DNA of 15,278 nt from CAZMXS01 sp964570325. Lineage in GTDB: Bacteria > Verrucomicrobiota > Kiritimatiellia > CAIQIC01 > CAZMXS01. The notes under the pieces are model-generated. The model ran no database searches, was not told where the DNA came from, and worked only from the letters and a program-made list of their open reading frames with translations. The DNA lies in the NCBI GenBank assembly GCA_964570325.1, contig CAZMXS010000092.1:1-15278 (forward strand), in the 5' to 3' direction. The translations under genes were made by a program, and so were the position numbers. Below are positions 14,629 to 15,278 of the stretch, one piece after another (within the stretch, counting starts at the first letter, position 1; the number at the start of each line of letters is the position of its first letter).

Positions 14629-15234
14629 ATGAAGCAGATCGTGATAATAGCATTGATCCTGACCGTGTTTGACCAGTTAGCGGTTCAAGGGGCGGAGGTG
14701 GCTTATCAGGTGGACCCTGATCATACCGTGATCGGGTTCTCGATCCGACACATGGTGATCAGCGATGTCAAAGGCCGTTTCAACAAGTTCAGCGGGGTCG
14801 TGGCTTACGATCCCGAGGATATATCCACATTGAAGGCATCCGGGACGATTGATGCCGCCAGTGTGGACACGAGCAGCCGGAAACGCGACGAGCACCTGCG
14901 CAGTGCGGACTTTTTTGACGTGGCGCAGTATCCGAACATCACATTTGAAAGCGCACGCGTCGAGAAGCAGGGCGATGGCTATGTTTTGTTCGGCAATCTG
15001 ACGATCCGCGGGGTGACCAAGGAAGTAGCGCTACCCATCATGGTCACGGGTCCGATCACCGATCCGTGGGGTAAAACCCGCATCGGGATTGAGGTGAATG
15101 GCAGCATCAACCGCAAGGATTTTGGCATTGTCTGGGGCAAAGTGATGGACAATGGCGGTTTGCTTATCGGAGACGAAGTGAAGATTGCCATTAACGCGGA
15201 AGCTGTGAAACAGGACGCGCCAACGACGGAATAA
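14629..15234 (+). CDS. YceI family periplasmic lipid-binding protein
   Basis: A 201-residue exported protein. Residues 1-22 are a signal peptide (IVIIALILTVFDQL core, cut near VQG-AE). The mature part is the YceI lipocalin-like barrel: YQVDPDHTVIGFSIRHM, VKGRFNKFSGVVAYDP, the hallmark SSRKRDEHLRSADFFDVAQYPNITFES, GNLTIRGVTKEVALP and INRKDFGIVWGKVMDNGGLLIGDEVKI. Family members bind polyisoprenoid or other amphiphilic chains in the periplasm and are linked to stress or alkaline responses. The ATG at 14629 has AGGAGG seven bases upstream. It is the last gene of the YchF-Nudix-YceI cluster; the remaining 44 bases of the window show no further feature. Confidence 0.94.
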   Translation: MKQIVIIALILTVFDQLAVQGAEVAYQVDPDHTVIGFSIRHMVISDVKGRFNKFSGVVAYDPEDISTLKASGTIDAASVDTSSRKRDEHLRSADFFDVAQYPNITFESARVEKQGDGYVLFGNLTIRGVTKEVALPIMVTGPITDPWGKTRIGIEVNGSINRKDFGIVWGKVMDNGGLLIGDEVKIAINAEAVKQDAPTTE

Positions 15235-15278
15235 GGGAAACCGTTGCATGCGATAAGAAAACGCCCGCGCCGGATCCC

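Overview
The window is about 15.3 kb of GC-rich bacterial DNA. Two exported proteins with signal peptides and a YceI-type periplasmic protein point to a Gram-negative cell. The style of the genes (a long WYL regulator, a surface protein built of Ig-like repeats, a PAS protein with a HisKA-like end) would fit the Planctomycetes-Verrucomicrobia-Lentisphaerae-Kiritimatiellae group. No rRNA or other firm taxonomic marker is present, so this placement is a guess.

Left part (1-4906): a minus-strand dual-specificity-type phosphatase is followed by a decayed region. That region holds the N-terminal 44 codons of an IS1634-type (IS4 superfamily) transposase with one internal stop, fused almost directly to the C-terminal half of an S-adenosylmethionine synthetase gene (metK). 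The metK piece lacks its N-terminal half and the glycine-rich GRFVIGGP loop. Next come two tandem paralogues of a BCS1-like AAA+ ATPase with a shared N-terminal region of about 190 residues that I do not recognise. The first copy is cut by an in-frame amber codon exactly where the second copy has a glutamate codon. A small unknown ORF follows the second copy.

Middle part (4907-10862): a WYL-domain transcriptional regulator with a good sigma-70-like promoter; a short open frame that may be a gene remnant; a large secreted protein with five Ig-like repeats; and a secreted glycoside hydrolase of the clan-A/GH2-GH5 type with both catalytic glutamates visible.

Right part (10863-15278): housekeeping-type genes. 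These are rsmD (16S rRNA methyltransferase), a PAS-PAS-HisKA protein that lacks the kinase ATPase domain, and a tight three-gene cluster of a divergent YchF/OLA1-like P-loop protein, a Nudix hydrolase and a YceI family protein.

The best candidate for an undescribed system is the tandem AAA+ pair with its small downstream ORF and nearby WYL regulator (1847-6130). WYL regulators and paired AAA+ ATPases are both common in defence or stress loci, and IS and metK debris flanks the pair. No effector (nuclease, protease, methylase) is visible in the window, so a defence role is only an inference.
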